Program-made: the position numbers and the translations under genes | The notes under the pieces: generated by a model | The model's input: only the letters and a program-made list of their open reading frames with translations | Databases searched by the model: none | Told to the model about the DNA's origin: nothing | Assembly: GCA_050313295.1 (NCBI GenBank) | Contig: JBNPLD010000001.1 | DNA length: 64,000 nt | Reading direction: 5' to 3' (one strand) | Source: S5-A14a sp022766365 | GTDB taxonomy: Bacteria; Bacillota; Clostridia; Peptostreptococcales; Anaerovoracaceae | Part shown: in pieces, positions 32,532 through 41,223 of the stretch | Numbering within the stretch: position 1 is the first letter of the stretch | How the letters are laid out: every line of letters begins with the position of its first letter

Positions 32532-35288
32532 ATGCAGGATGTGAAAGAAAAAACGAAAAAGAAACTTGTAGCAATTGACGGTACCAGTCTTATTTACAGG
32601 GCTTTCTTTGCTATTCAAAATGAGATGAGAAATCAAGAGGGTCAAAGTACCAGAGGCACTTATGGATTTTTATCCATGATATTTAAACTTATGGAGGAGT
32701 ATAATCCAGACTATTTTGCCGTTGCATGGGATTTGAAAGCACCGACATTTAGACATTTGGCCTATGATGAATATAAAGCAAACAGGAAACCCATGCCTGA
32801 TGACCTTGCAAGTGAAATGCCCATACTTCAATCGGTTTTGGAGGCTCTAGATATTAAGAACTTATCCATGGAAGGATATGAGGCAGACGATATTCTGGGG
32901 ACGATAGCTAAGAGAGGCGAGGAGCAGGGTCTTGATGTTTTAATCGTGACAGGGGATAAAGATGCCCTCCAACTTGCTACTGACCATGTCAAGGTGATGA
33001 TTAACAGGAAGGGGATTACAAACTTTGATATCTACGATAGAGCAGCTATGATTGAAGAATACGGTCTCACACCTATTCAATTTATTGATTTAAAAGCTCT
33101 GATGGGAGATAAATCCGATAACATACCGGGGGTACCGGGAGTTGGAAAGGTTACAGGGCAAAAACTGATAGAGAAATATGGCAGTTTAGAAAACCTGAAG
33201 GTCAATATAGACAATATTTCAAAGCCGAAGTTGAAACAGTCTCTCTCTGATTATGCCGAAAAATTTGATACAAACCGAAAACTTGTAACTATAATCAAAG
33301 ATGTTCCAATTGACTTCACTATAGACGATCTGAAATTTGACAACATCGATGAGAAGAAAACGAAGGAATGGTTTGTTAAGCTGGATTTTAAGAGGTTTCA
33401 AAAAATATTAAACTTGGACACTGTTTCAATTGATAATATGGAAAATCAGGGCAAAAATAAATCCGAGTTGTTCCCAATTGATGTAAAAGTTATCGATTCT
33501 TCAAAAGATATTATTCGTGTCATTGACTCCGTTAAAGAAAAATGGGACGGAGATTTGAACAGTTCGAAAGTTTACATCAAAACTTTTACGGACAATAATC
33601 ATTTGAAAAGGCCTGAGATTCACGGATTTGGGATTTACTTTGATTCGACAGGATATTTACTTACAAAAGGGACAGAAGCCGTGTTGCTGATGCAATACTT
33701 GCAGGTCAATGGATTACCGCTATGCGGTCATAATCTGAAAGAAGATATCTATCCGTTTGTATTTCGGGGAATTGATAGCCTTAATACGTACTTTGATACT
33801 CAGATAGCTGAATATGTTATCAACCCTTCAAAAAGGGATTACGATATAGGTTCTCTATCTTTAGGATACCTGTCTGTAGACAGGGTTACAATCAGAGATG
33901 ATAAGAAAAAATCCGTGAAAAAGAAAAGTACCGATGCGCATGAATTTAAGTCAGAGGACGAAATCGCAACTTGGCTTGGGAATTATTTTGTTGCACTGCA
34001 AGAAATAGAGAAAAATCAAATTGATAAACTTGCCGAAGGTTCCCTGTTTAAGGTTTTCAATGAAATAGAAATGCCTTTGGTTAATGTTCTTGCAAACATG
34101 GAAGCGGTAGGTGTTTCTGTTGACAGGGATGCACTTATTAAAATGGGCGAAAAACTTTCAGAGCAGATTGGAGAATTGGAAGAGAAAATTTATGAAGAAG
34201 CCGGTGAAAAATTCAATATAAATTCTCCTGCGCAGCTTGGTGTCATTCTCTTTGAAAACTTGAAACTTCCGTTTGCCAAGAAAACCAAGACAGGATACAG
34301 TACCGCTGTAGATGTTCTCAATAAGCTTAAGGACAGTTATCCTATCGTTAATCTTGTTCTGGAATATCGGGCAGTGACCAAATTGAAAAGCACATATATC
34401 GACGGACTTTCAAAACTCATAGGCGAAGATGGACGGATAAGACCACATTTTATGCAGACTGTTACATCTACAGGCAGACTTAGTTGTATAGAACCTAATC
34501 TACAGAATATCCCCATAAGAACAGCGCAGGGCAGAATGATAAGAAAAGCTTTCGTTTCTGAGGAAGATGGAAGCTGTTCGAATGAAACTTCACGAAAAAC
34601 TCTTGTCGGTGCTGATTATTCTCAAATCGAACTCAGAGTCTTGGCTCATCTTTCAGGGGATAGGGCTTTGATAGACGCTTTTAACCGAGGGCAAGATATA
34701 CATAAACTCACTGCTATGAAAGTATTCGGGCTTGCTGAAGATGATATTACACCTTTGCATAGGAGCAGGGCTAAAGCCATCAACTTCGGAGTGATTTATG
34801 GTATGAGCGGTTTTGGCCTTTCAGAAAATCTGAGCATAACAAGAAAAGAAGCTGAAAGGTATATTGAGGACTATTTTCACAAATATAAGGCGGTAAAGGA
34901 CTATATGAATGGAGAGATAAAGTCAGTCAGAGAGAAGGGTTTCTCTGAGACATTGCTCGGAAGGCGCAGGTATATAGGGGACATAAACGCAACTAATTTC
35001 ATGGTAAGGAAGGCTGCTGAAAGACTGGCAATGAATTCTCCTATTCAGGGGTCAGCTGCTGATATCATAAAAGTTGCCATGATCAACGTATTTAAGAGGA
35101 TAAAGAAAGAACTTCCGGAAGTTAATTTAATCCTTCAGATTCACGATGAACTCATACTGGAAGGACCTCAAACTTCTGCTGAAAAAATGAAGAAAATTTT
35201 GGTTGAAGAGATGGAAAATGCTGTGTCGCTCTCCGTGAAGCTCGATGCTAATATCGAAGAGGGACGCTCATGGTACGATCTCAAATAA
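32532..35288 (+). CDS. polA: DNA polymerase I
   Basis: Fills gaps and removes RNA primers. The N-terminal 5'-3' exonuclease domain (about 1-290) has AIDGTSLIYRAFFA, VTGDKDALQL and the LMGDKSDNIPGVPGVG helix-hairpin-helix. The polymerase domain has motif A (GADYSQIELRVLAHL), motif B (RSRAKAINFGVIYGMSG) and motif C (QIHDELI). In the 3'-5' exonuclease-like domain the first motif, normally DxE, reads VYIKTFTDN and lacks both acids, so proofreading is probably lost, as in Bacillus and Taq enzymes. I start at ATG 32532 (918 aa), 10 bases after GAGGTG; ATG 32514 has no ribosome site. coaE follows, a common order. Confidence 0.96.
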   Translation: MQDVKEKTKKKLVAIDGTSLIYRAFFAIQNEMRNQEGQSTRGTYGFLSMIFKLMEEYNPDYFAVAWDLKAPTFRHLAYDEYKANRKPMPDDLASEMPILQSVLEALDIKNLSMEGYEADDILGTIAKRGEEQGLDVLIVTGDKDALQLATDHVKVMINRKGITNFDIYDRAAMIEEYGLTPIQFIDLKALMGDKSDNIPGVPGVGKVTGQKLIEKYGSLENLKVNIDNISKPKLKQSLSDYAEKFDTNRKLVTIIKDVPIDFTIDDLKFDNIDEKKTKEWFVKLDFKRFQKILNLDTVSIDNMENQGKNKSELFPIDVKVIDSSKDIIRVIDSVKEKWDGDLNSSKVYIKTFTDNNHLKRPEIHGFGIYFDSTGYLLTKGTEAVLLMQYLQVNGLPLCGHNLKEDIYPFVFRGIDSLNTYFDTQIAEYVINPSKRDYDIGSLSLGYLSVDRVTIRDDKKKSVKKKSTDAHEFKSEDEIATWLGNYFVALQEIEKNQIDKLAEGSLFKVFNEIEMPLVNVLANMEAVGVSVDRDALIKMGEKLSEQIGELEEKIYEEAGEKFNINSPAQLGVILFENLKLPFAKKTKTGYSTAVDVLNKLKDSYPIVNLVLEYRAVTKLKSTYIDGLSKLIGEDGRIRPHFMQTVTSTGRLSCIEPNLQNIPIRTAQGRMIRKAFVSEEDGSCSNETSRKTLVGADYSQIELRVLAHLSGDRALIDAFNRGQDIHKLTAMKVFGLAEDDITPLHRSRAKAINFGVIYGMSGFGLSENLSITRKEAERYIEDYFHKYKAVKDYMNGEIKSVREKGFSETLLGRRRYIGDINATNFMVRKAAERLAMNSPIQGSAADIIKVAMINVFKRIKKELPEVNLILQIHDELILEGPQTSAEKMKKILVEEMENAVSLSVKLDANIEEGRSWYDLK

Positions 35289-35318
35289 TTTTATTCTATC
35301 AGTTAAATGAGGAAATTG

Positions 35319-36023
35319 ATGAAAAATTGTGTTAAAATTGGGATTACAGGGGGCACGGGATCCGGAAAATCGACTGTATGCGACCATCTGCGCAGACTCG
35401 GATATGAGGTGATCGATAGCGACAAAATTGCCAGGACTCTTTTGACCCCGGGTACAAAAGAATATGTTGCTGTTGCAGAGCACTTCGGTGATGGGATTTT
35501 GTCTTCAAGTTGTGCTTCAATAAATACAGATAATGTTACACAGATCAATAGTTCAAAAATTACTACAGCACGGAAAGGGATTTGCGAAATAGACAGAAAA
35601 AAACTTGGAGAAATAGTATTTGCTTCGGGTTCAGAACTTGAGTTCTTAGAGAATGTGGTAACTAAGGGTACCATAGAAGAAATCCGAAGAATCATCGGCA
35701 ACTTCTGTAATTGTTCAACCTGTAGTATCCAAGGCATCAATAATGCTGAAAAAAGCCGGATTATTTTCGTGGATGCACCTATTTTGTTCGAGACAGGTCT
35801 CAACAAAGAAATGGATTATGTATGGGTGGTTTATTCATGTAAGGCTTTAAGACTTAAGAGGCTTGCAAAGAGGGACGGTCTTACTGTGGAAAAACTTGAA
35901 CAGAGAATGGGTAGCCAGATGCCGGAAGAGGAGAAAATTGCAAGAGCAGATTTTGTTATTGAAAACAACGGAACAATTACAGAACTTATTGTTCAAATCG
36001 AAGATGAGCTTGATAAACTGTGA
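35319..36023 (+). CDS. coaE: Dephospho-CoA kinase with two insertions
   Basis: Phosphorylates dephospho-CoA in the last step of coenzyme A synthesis. The Walker A loop GGTGSGKST is at residues 11-19. The substrate residues in YEVIDSDKIAR and the lid segment RLKRLAKRDGL are present. At 234 residues it is longer than the usual 195-205. The extra residues fall at about 62-89 (polar, Ser/Thr/Asn-rich) and 129-146, the latter with a Cys130-x-Cys132-x-x-Cys135 cluster. The domain core reads normally around them. Start ATG 35319 follows GAGGA by 5 bases. It lies 30 bases after polA, as in many Firmicutes. Confidence 0.94.
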   Translation: MKNCVKIGITGGTGSGKSTVCDHLRRLGYEVIDSDKIARTLLTPGTKEYVAVAEHFGDGILSSSCASINTDNVTQINSSKITTARKGICEIDRKKLGEIVFASGSELEFLENVVTKGTIEEIRRIIGNFCNCSTCSIQGINNAEKSRIIFVDAPILFETGLNKEMDYVWVVYSCKALRLKRLAKRDGLTVEKLEQRMGSQMPEEEKIARADFVIENNGTITELIVQIEDELDKL

Positions 36024-36116
36024 ACGTACAAATCAAAAGAATACTTTCCGGGGAATTGCGATTAATTCCAATTGCGTTTTATGGACCGGAAAATCAGGAG
36101 GGATTAGTTCTAAAAT

Positions 36117-37781
36117 ATGAAAATTGAATCCAATAGATCGCTCTTGCGAGATACTGTAGACTTTCTTCATAAAAATATAATTGCTGTAATCGTTTGTTTT
36201 GTAGTGGTTTCCGGAATAATCGCTACTTTATTCATATACATGGATAATGATTCAAAAAAGGAAAAGCAAGACGCAGTTAAATTCAAAGCGTCTGATACAC
36301 TGTTTTTTTCCATAAGGCAGCCCAAGAATATGAATATTTTGACATCAAATGAGGTTGATGTGTATCAAATGTGGCACCTGCTATATTCCGGACTTTTTTA
36401 CTTCAATAAAGACTTAAGTGTATCTCCCGACATTGTGGATACATATAAAACCGATGAGAGCGCAGGAACGGTTTCTCTAAAACTGAAACAAAACGGAGCA
36501 TTTTCAGATGGTTCACCAATTAAGGCTGACGATGTTGAATTCACTGTAGATGCCATCAAAGATATCGGAGAAGAAGGGCCTTTCTTTTCCTACGGGAACA
36601 AAATAGCTTCAGTAGAAAAGACAGGTGAATTTGATATCACAATTAACTTCGCCAATCCGGGTGACGCAAGTTTATCGAATTTGGTATTTCCGATAATTTC
36701 GTCAGAACATTTTAAAAAGGACTTAACAGGATACGATCAGGTGACATCGGGGATATATTCTGTCTCATCTCAGACTGAAAATGGGTTCAAACTTTCTCCG
36801 AACAAAGGATATTTTGGGGAAAAAGCCGGAAATGACCTTGTCTTTTCTTTTACTAAGCAAGGTGAAGATTTGGATGGCCTTATTACTATAGGTGCAGTCA
36901 CATCAAAAATGGCGAAGGGTATAAACGCCCAATCAGATGCTGACGATTTGCAGCTTGACTTTACGCCGATAATCTCAAATCGCATGGAGTATATAGGATT
37001 TAATTTCAGAAATGAATTTTTAAAGGACAAAACTCTACGCAGAGCAATAATAAAGTCAATCAATTTTAACTCTCTTGTGGATGATTATTTCGGCGGATTG
37101 GGATTGCCCAATAATTCAATTTACTTTCCTGACTTCTTGAGTGTTAAAGACACTAAAAGTGTTGATTACAGTCCGTCAAAAGCCGTTGTATCGTTGGAAA
37201 ACAAAGGATATAAAAAAATTGATGACAACAATTCTCTTGTCACAAAAAAAGGTGAAAAGGTTACGTTGAGACTTTTAATCAATGATTCCAATTCTTTTAG
37301 GAAATCAATGGCAGAAGATATTAAGAATTATTTAAAAAAAATCAATATTGATTTGCAAATTGAATCAGTGCCTGACAGTGAGTATTTTTCAAGGCTGGGA
37401 GAAGGTAATTTTGATATATTTATCGGCGGAATGGAATTTGACCAGAGGTACGATTTAAGAAAACTATTTGACAAATCCGGATCAATCGGTTATTCTAATG
37501 AAGATGTAATTAATCTTGCTGATCAGATGGAACACTGCATCTCACCTGATAAACGTCAGAAAATTTTCAGAAAACTTTCTGAACGTTTGACTGATGATGT
37601 ACCGTATTATTGTATAGGTTACTATGAGTACGGTCTCGTTTCGGGAGGTAAGTGGGCAAAGAAACCGGATCCGACTTTCTTTAATATCTACGACGGTTGT
37701 GAGAACTGGAAATGGAGCAGACCGGATTCTGTCAAAGATAAGTCTAATCTTAAGGAAGATGGGGAAGGCAAGAAATCATAA
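36117..37781 (+). CDS. Membrane-anchored family 5 solute-binding protein
   Basis: A 554-residue protein with the fold of peptide/nickel-type ABC solute-binding proteins (SBP family 5). Recognisable blocks are MWHLLYSGLFYFNKDL, the GSPIKADDVEFTVDAI motif, and the late NIDLQIESVPDSEYF to FDIFIGGM region. It has an uncleaved-looking N-terminal membrane helix (about residues 17-41) and no lipobox cysteine, so it is likely a tethered, externally exposed domain. No permease or ATPase gene is adjacent; the neighbours are coaE and two tRNA-Leu genes. It may serve a transporter encoded elsewhere or act as a sensor. The GGAGG site lies about 15 bases before the ATG, farther than usual. Confidence 0.85.
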   Translation: MKIESNRSLLRDTVDFLHKNIIAVIVCFVVVSGIIATLFIYMDNDSKKEKQDAVKFKASDTLFFSIRQPKNMNILTSNEVDVYQMWHLLYSGLFYFNKDLSVSPDIVDTYKTDESAGTVSLKLKQNGAFSDGSPIKADDVEFTVDAIKDIGEEGPFFSYGNKIASVEKTGEFDITINFANPGDASLSNLVFPIISSEHFKKDLTGYDQVTSGIYSVSSQTENGFKLSPNKGYFGEKAGNDLVFSFTKQGEDLDGLITIGAVTSKMAKGINAQSDADDLQLDFTPIISNRMEYIGFNFRNEFLKDKTLRRAIIKSINFNSLVDDYFGGLGLPNNSIYFPDFLSVKDTKSVDYSPSKAVVSLENKGYKKIDDNNSLVTKKGEKVTLRLLINDSNSFRKSMAEDIKNYLKKINIDLQIESVPDSEYFSRLGEGNFDIFIGGMEFDQRYDLRKLFDKSGSIGYSNEDVINLADQMEHCISPDKRQKIFRKLSERLTDDVPYYCIGYYEYGLVSGGKWAKKPDPTFFNIYDGCENWKWSRPDSVKDKSNLKEDGEGKKS

Positions 37782-37803
37782 CAGACGGAGATTAATTCTC
37801 TGT

Positions 37804-37886
37804 GCGGCCGTGGCGGAATAGGCAGACGCGCACGTTTGAGGGGCGTGTGGGCAACCGTGCTGGTTCAAATCCAGTCGGCCGCACCA
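37804..37886 (+). tRNA. tRNA-Leu (anticodon GAG)
   Basis: Acceptor stem GCGGCCG/CGGCCGC, anticodon stem CACGT/GCGTG with loop TTGAGGG (anticodon GAG), a long variable arm typical of leucine tRNAs, T arm CTGGTTCAAATCCAG, and an encoded CCA end. It reads CUU and CUC codons. It is the first of two leucine tRNAs, with an 8-base gap between them. Confidence 0.96.
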
Positions 37887-37894
37887 TTTTATTT

Positions 37895-37981
37895 GCCGGC
37901 GTGATGGAATTGGCAGACGTGCAGGATTCAAAATCCTGTGGTGGCAACACCGTATGGGTTCGACCCCCATCGCCGGCACCA
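37895..37981 (+). tRNA. tRNA-Leu (anticodon CAA)
   Basis: Acceptor stem GCCGGCG/CGCCGGC, anticodon stem CAGGA/TCCTG with loop TTCAAAA (anticodon CAA), long variable arm, T arm TGGGTTCGACCCCCA, and an encoded CCA end. It reads UUG. This isoacceptor is a classic substrate of TrmL, whose gene is at 1.7 kb. Confidence 0.96.
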
Positions 37982-38040
37982 CTATATTTAAAGATACTCA
38001 AATATAAATTTCGTATTGAATTCATACAAGGAGGTAGAAC

Positions 38041-38589
38041 ATGCCAGCAGGACTAGGTGCAAACTTTGTCATTTTAATTGTTTTTATCGTAGGTATATAT
38101 TTCCTACTCATCAGACCACAGAAGAAGAAAGAGAAGGCTATCGCTTCAATGCGAGACAGTATTCAAGCAGGAGATCGAATTGTAACAATAGGTGGTATAT
38201 GCGGAAAGGTTGTAAAGACCAATCCTGAAACTCTAATTATTCAAGTGGGAGCAGACAAGACAAAATTCGAGGTCATGAGATGGTCCGTTTCAAGTGTCAC
38301 AAGTAAGTCCAAGTCATCTTCGGATAGAACTGACGAGAAGAAAGAAGTTAAGAAATTCACTCCCAAGAAGCTAAAAAAAGACAAGGAAGAGAAGAATAAC
38401 GAAGATAAAGTTAAGCATGGTGGTGATACTGCAGCAGAGACCGGTGCAGTAGCTGCCGAGGAAATCAAAGAATCAAACGCAGAATCGACTGATTCAGAAA
38501 AAATCCGGAATAATTCTGAGGTAGCGGTAGGATCAGATGCAGTTGATTCGGAAGAAAACAAGGATAGCTTAGGGGATTTGCAAGTGTAA
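38041..38589 (+). CDS. yajC: Preprotein translocase subunit YajC with long charged tail
   Basis: Small membrane partner of SecDF. The single transmembrane helix is at residues 7-24, followed by the family block LLIRPQKKKEKAIASMRDSIQAGDRIVTIGGICGKV. Typical YajC proteins end near residue 90-110. Here the protein continues to 182 with a low-complexity tail, first lysine-rich (about 95-125), then Glu/Ala/Ser/Asp-rich (about 126-182), predicted to be disordered in the cytoplasm. An AAGGAGG site precedes ATG 38041. It lies 59 bases after the tRNA-Leu pair and is closed by a strong terminator, so it is transcribed apart from secDF. Confidence 0.92.
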   Translation: MPAGLGANFVILIVFIVGIYFLLIRPQKKKEKAIASMRDSIQAGDRIVTIGGICGKVVKTNPETLIIQVGADKTKFEVMRWSVSSVTSKSKSSSDRTDEKKEVKKFTPKKLKKDKEEKNNEDKVKHGGDTAAETGAVAAEEIKESNAESTDSEKIRNNSEVAVGSDAVDSEENKDSLGDLQV

Positions 38590-38636
38590 TCTCTCTGTCG
38601 TTTGCCTGATTAGTTTTATATAATTTTATGCGAATT

Positions 38637-38667
38637 ATGGTGTATGAAATATACACCATTTTTTTAT
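38637..38667 (+). terminator. Terminator of yajC
   Basis: Perfect 9-bp stem ATGGTGTAT/ATACACCAT (38637-38645 and 38651-38659), 5-base loop, then TTTTTTTATATA. It separates yajC from secDF. Confidence 0.9.
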
Positions 38668-38748
38668 ATACATTACAAAAATGATGGTTTCAAAACTAAC
38701 GAATCCTCTTTTCGTTGTCTAAAATGAAAGGAAATACGGTGTTAGCCC

Positions 38749-38777
38749 TTGCCGATTCAAAGGAAAAGTAGTAAAAT
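38749..38777 (+). promoter_or_regulatory. Sigma-A promoter of secDF
   Basis: TTGCCG (38749-38754), a 17-base spacer and TAAAAT (38772-38777). Initiation near 38785 leaves about 35 bases of leader and rules out an in-frame ATG at 38787 as the main start. Confidence 0.6.
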
Positions 38778-38819
38778 ACAATATGTATGAAATTATTTTT
38801 TATAAGTGAAGGTGACGTT

Positions 38820-41039
38820 ATGAATCTTAAAGTCAGAAGAATTTTGTCCTTGCTCATACTTGCCGTAATGGTTTTCGGTTGGTATGTTTCCGTCTTTGGT
38901 ATAGGTAATTATAAATCTATAAAAGATGCGTTGAAATTTGGTCTTGACATCAACGGCGGCGTATACGTTGTTATGGAGGCGGAAACCAAAGCTCAGGGAG
39001 CAGAACTTAAAGGTATCATGGAACAGACCAAGGAAGTTCTGAACAACCGTGTAAATGCAATGGGGATTTCCGAATCCACTGTTGTGATCGAAGGTAAAAA
39101 CAGATTGAGAGTTGAAATGCCCGGAGTTAAAGATGCTGAATCAGCTATCGATCAAATAGGTAAGACTGCACAGCTGAGATTTGTTTTAGCAGACGGTTCT
39201 GAGGTTTTGACAGGCGATCGAGTAAAGGATGCATCCATAAGTCCGGATTCACAGAACGGTGGATATAAGATAGATTTAAAATTTGACAGCAAAGGGACCA
39301 AGCTCTTTGAAGAAGGAACCTCAAAGGCAGTATCCGGAACGGTAACTCCTTCAATTCAAGGAATGTCACCTAATGAGATAGCAATTGTACTTGACGATAA
39401 GATAGTAACTCATCCAAGGGTTCAGCAAGTTATAAACAGCGGGAGCTGCGAAATCACCAGTGGCAGCGGAGGATATGCTAAGGAAGAAGCAAGCACTACA
39501 GCTGCACTGATAAGAGGAGGGTCGCTTCCTGTTACTCTCAAAGAAATCTCTTCATCAGTTCAAACTGCAACAATCGGTGAAGATGCTCTGGCTAAATCAG
39601 TTATTGCCGGAATTATAGGTATAGCTCTGGTATTCTTAATTATGATAGTTTGCTATAGGTTACTTGGCGTTGTAGCAAGTGTATCCCTGCTCCTATATGT
39701 ACTTTTGGTACTTTGGTCGATGTCAGCTATGGGAGGAGTTTTAACCCTGCCGGGAATTGCCGGTATCATACTGTCCATCGGTATGGCGGTTGACGCAAAC
39801 GTAATAATTTTCTCCAGGATTAAAGAAGAGATTTCAGCAGGCAAAACAGTAAGGGTAGCAATAGATCAAGGTTTCAAACATGCCTTGACTACGGTACTGG
39901 ATGCACAGATAACAACTTTGATTGCCACAGTTGTTTTATATGAGATCGGATCTACTGTAGTTAAGGGTTTTGCCCTTACGTTGATGATAGGTATTATTAT
40001 AAGCATATTTACAGCTGTAATTATTACCCAGATTTTTGTCGGTATCCTGGCTAACAGCAAGAGGATTAGTAAGACAGCACTTATTGGAATACCGGCTGAC
40101 GGCAAGGTCAAATCATTCTCTGGCACAGAATTTAAACTGATTGAAAAAAGAAAAATTTTCTATGGAATCAGCGGAGCAGTTATCATCATTGGACTTTTAT
40201 TCGGAATTATAAGAGGGTTCAATTATGGAATCGACTTTACCGGTGGTACCATGATGGAATTTGATTTAGGTAAGAAGGTAAGCTCTCAGGAAATAGAAAA
40301 AGCTCTGGACAAGTATGACCTGAATCCACAAATTATTTTCTCGGGAGAGAAGAGTGAAAGGGCTGTGATTAAAACTATCAAAGCATTGGAGAATAAGGAA
40401 AGAGGAAAGATTGTTGATACGATGAAGAAGGAGTTTAATCTCAAAGACGACTCAGTTCTGGCATCGGAACAGTTTGGCCCTACAATCGGGAGAGAGCTGA
40501 AAACCAATGCGGTAAAATCCATTGCTCTTGCTGCTGTCGGCATGCTGATATATATAATATTCAGATTTAAGTCATGGAAGTACGGTGTCTCTTCCATAGC
40601 CGGAGTTCTACATGATGTTTGTGTAATGCTTGCATTCTATGCCATATTCGGAGTAACAATTAACAATCCGTTTATAGCAGGTATCCTGACAGTGGTCGGT
40701 TATTCTATAAATGACACTATTGTAATATTTGACAGGATCAGAGAGAATAGACATCTTTACAGGAAGAAGCCTCTGATTAATATTTTGGACGTCAGCATAG
40801 GACAGACACTGGACAGATCTTTGATAACTTCTTTGACAACAATTGTTTGTATGATACCACTTTTCATAATGGTTTCCGCTTCAATCAGGGAGTTTGTACT
40901 TCCTCTTATGATAGGTGTTATAGTCGGAACATATTCCTCAATATTCCTCTGCAGTCCTCTTCTGTATGAATTTTCAAAAGGTGAGGAGAAGTCAACCTAT
41001 GAAGCCAAACACAAGAAAATCAAGAAGGAAAAGAAATAA
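38820..41039 (+). CDS. secDF: Fused protein translocase SecDF
   Basis: One 739-residue polypeptide that joins SecD and SecF. It uses the ion gradient to pull exported proteins from the SecYEG channel. The SecD part opens with GLDINGGVYVVME and has a large external P1-type domain, then helices with the conserved GMAVDANVIIF motif. The SecF part begins near residue 440 with GIDFTGGTMMEF and has the matching GYSINDTIVIFDRIREN motif. Twelve membrane helices fit. Start ATG 38820 follows AAGGTGA. Fused SecDF is known from Bacillus and many Clostridia. The C-terminus is a lysine-rich cytoplasmic tail. Confidence 0.97.
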   Translation: MNLKVRRILSLLILAVMVFGWYVSVFGIGNYKSIKDALKFGLDINGGVYVVMEAETKAQGAELKGIMEQTKEVLNNRVNAMGISESTVVIEGKNRLRVEMPGVKDAESAIDQIGKTAQLRFVLADGSEVLTGDRVKDASISPDSQNGGYKIDLKFDSKGTKLFEEGTSKAVSGTVTPSIQGMSPNEIAIVLDDKIVTHPRVQQVINSGSCEITSGSGGYAKEEASTTAALIRGGSLPVTLKEISSSVQTATIGEDALAKSVIAGIIGIALVFLIMIVCYRLLGVVASVSLLLYVLLVLWSMSAMGGVLTLPGIAGIILSIGMAVDANVIIFSRIKEEISAGKTVRVAIDQGFKHALTTVLDAQITTLIATVVLYEIGSTVVKGFALTLMIGIIISIFTAVIITQIFVGILANSKRISKTALIGIPADGKVKSFSGTEFKLIEKRKIFYGISGAVIIIGLLFGIIRGFNYGIDFTGGTMMEFDLGKKVSSQEIEKALDKYDLNPQIIFSGEKSERAVIKTIKALENKERGKIVDTMKKEFNLKDDSVLASEQFGPTIGRELKTNAVKSIALAAVGMLIYIIFRFKSWKYGVSSIAGVLHDVCVMLAFYAIFGVTINNPFIAGILTVVGYSINDTIVIFDRIRENRHLYRKKPLINILDVSIGQTLDRSLITSLTTIVCMIPLFIMVSASIREFVLPLMIGVIVGTYSSIFLCSPLLYEFSKGEEKSTYEAKHKKIKKEKK

Positions 41040-41104
41040 GCAAATTAACAAATGATTCGTATATTGCCCCAATGGATTGAGGCACGATATTAGAAATGTG
41101 CTTG

Positions 41105-41150
41105 ATACCAGCAGAGTTTCAGTGAATTCTGCTGGTATAATTTATCATTT
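41105..41150 (+). terminator. Probable terminator of secDF
   Basis: Perfect 11-bp stem ATACCAGCAGA/TCTGCTGGTAT (41105-41115 and 41128-41138) with a 12-base loop, followed by AATTTATCATTTATT. The T run is broken, but the stem is strong. Confidence 0.65.
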
Positions 41151-41165
41151 ATTATTTGATTATAT

Positions 41166-41194
41166 TTGCCTTAACAGGGTAGGAAATTTATAGT
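41166..41194 (+). promoter_or_regulatory. Sigma-A promoter of rel
   Basis: TTGCCT (41166-41171), a 17-base spacer and TATAGT (41189-41194). Initiation near 41201 leaves about 23 bases before ATG 41224 and disfavours the earlier TTG codon at 41203 as the start. Confidence 0.6.
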
Positions 41195-41223
41195 TACATT
41201 ATTTGATTTTGACGGAACAACTC

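Noticed and set aside
37802..38056. Open reading frames across the tRNA-Leu pair, on both strands
   Set aside because: They are products of conserved tRNA sequence read as codons; both tRNAs fold fully with CCA ends.
38735..38755. GGTGTTAGCCCTTGC as a sigma-54 (-24/-12) promoter of secDF
   Set aside because: The GG and GC doublets are separated by 11 bases, not the required 10. A reasonable sigma-A promoter is present at 38749-38777.
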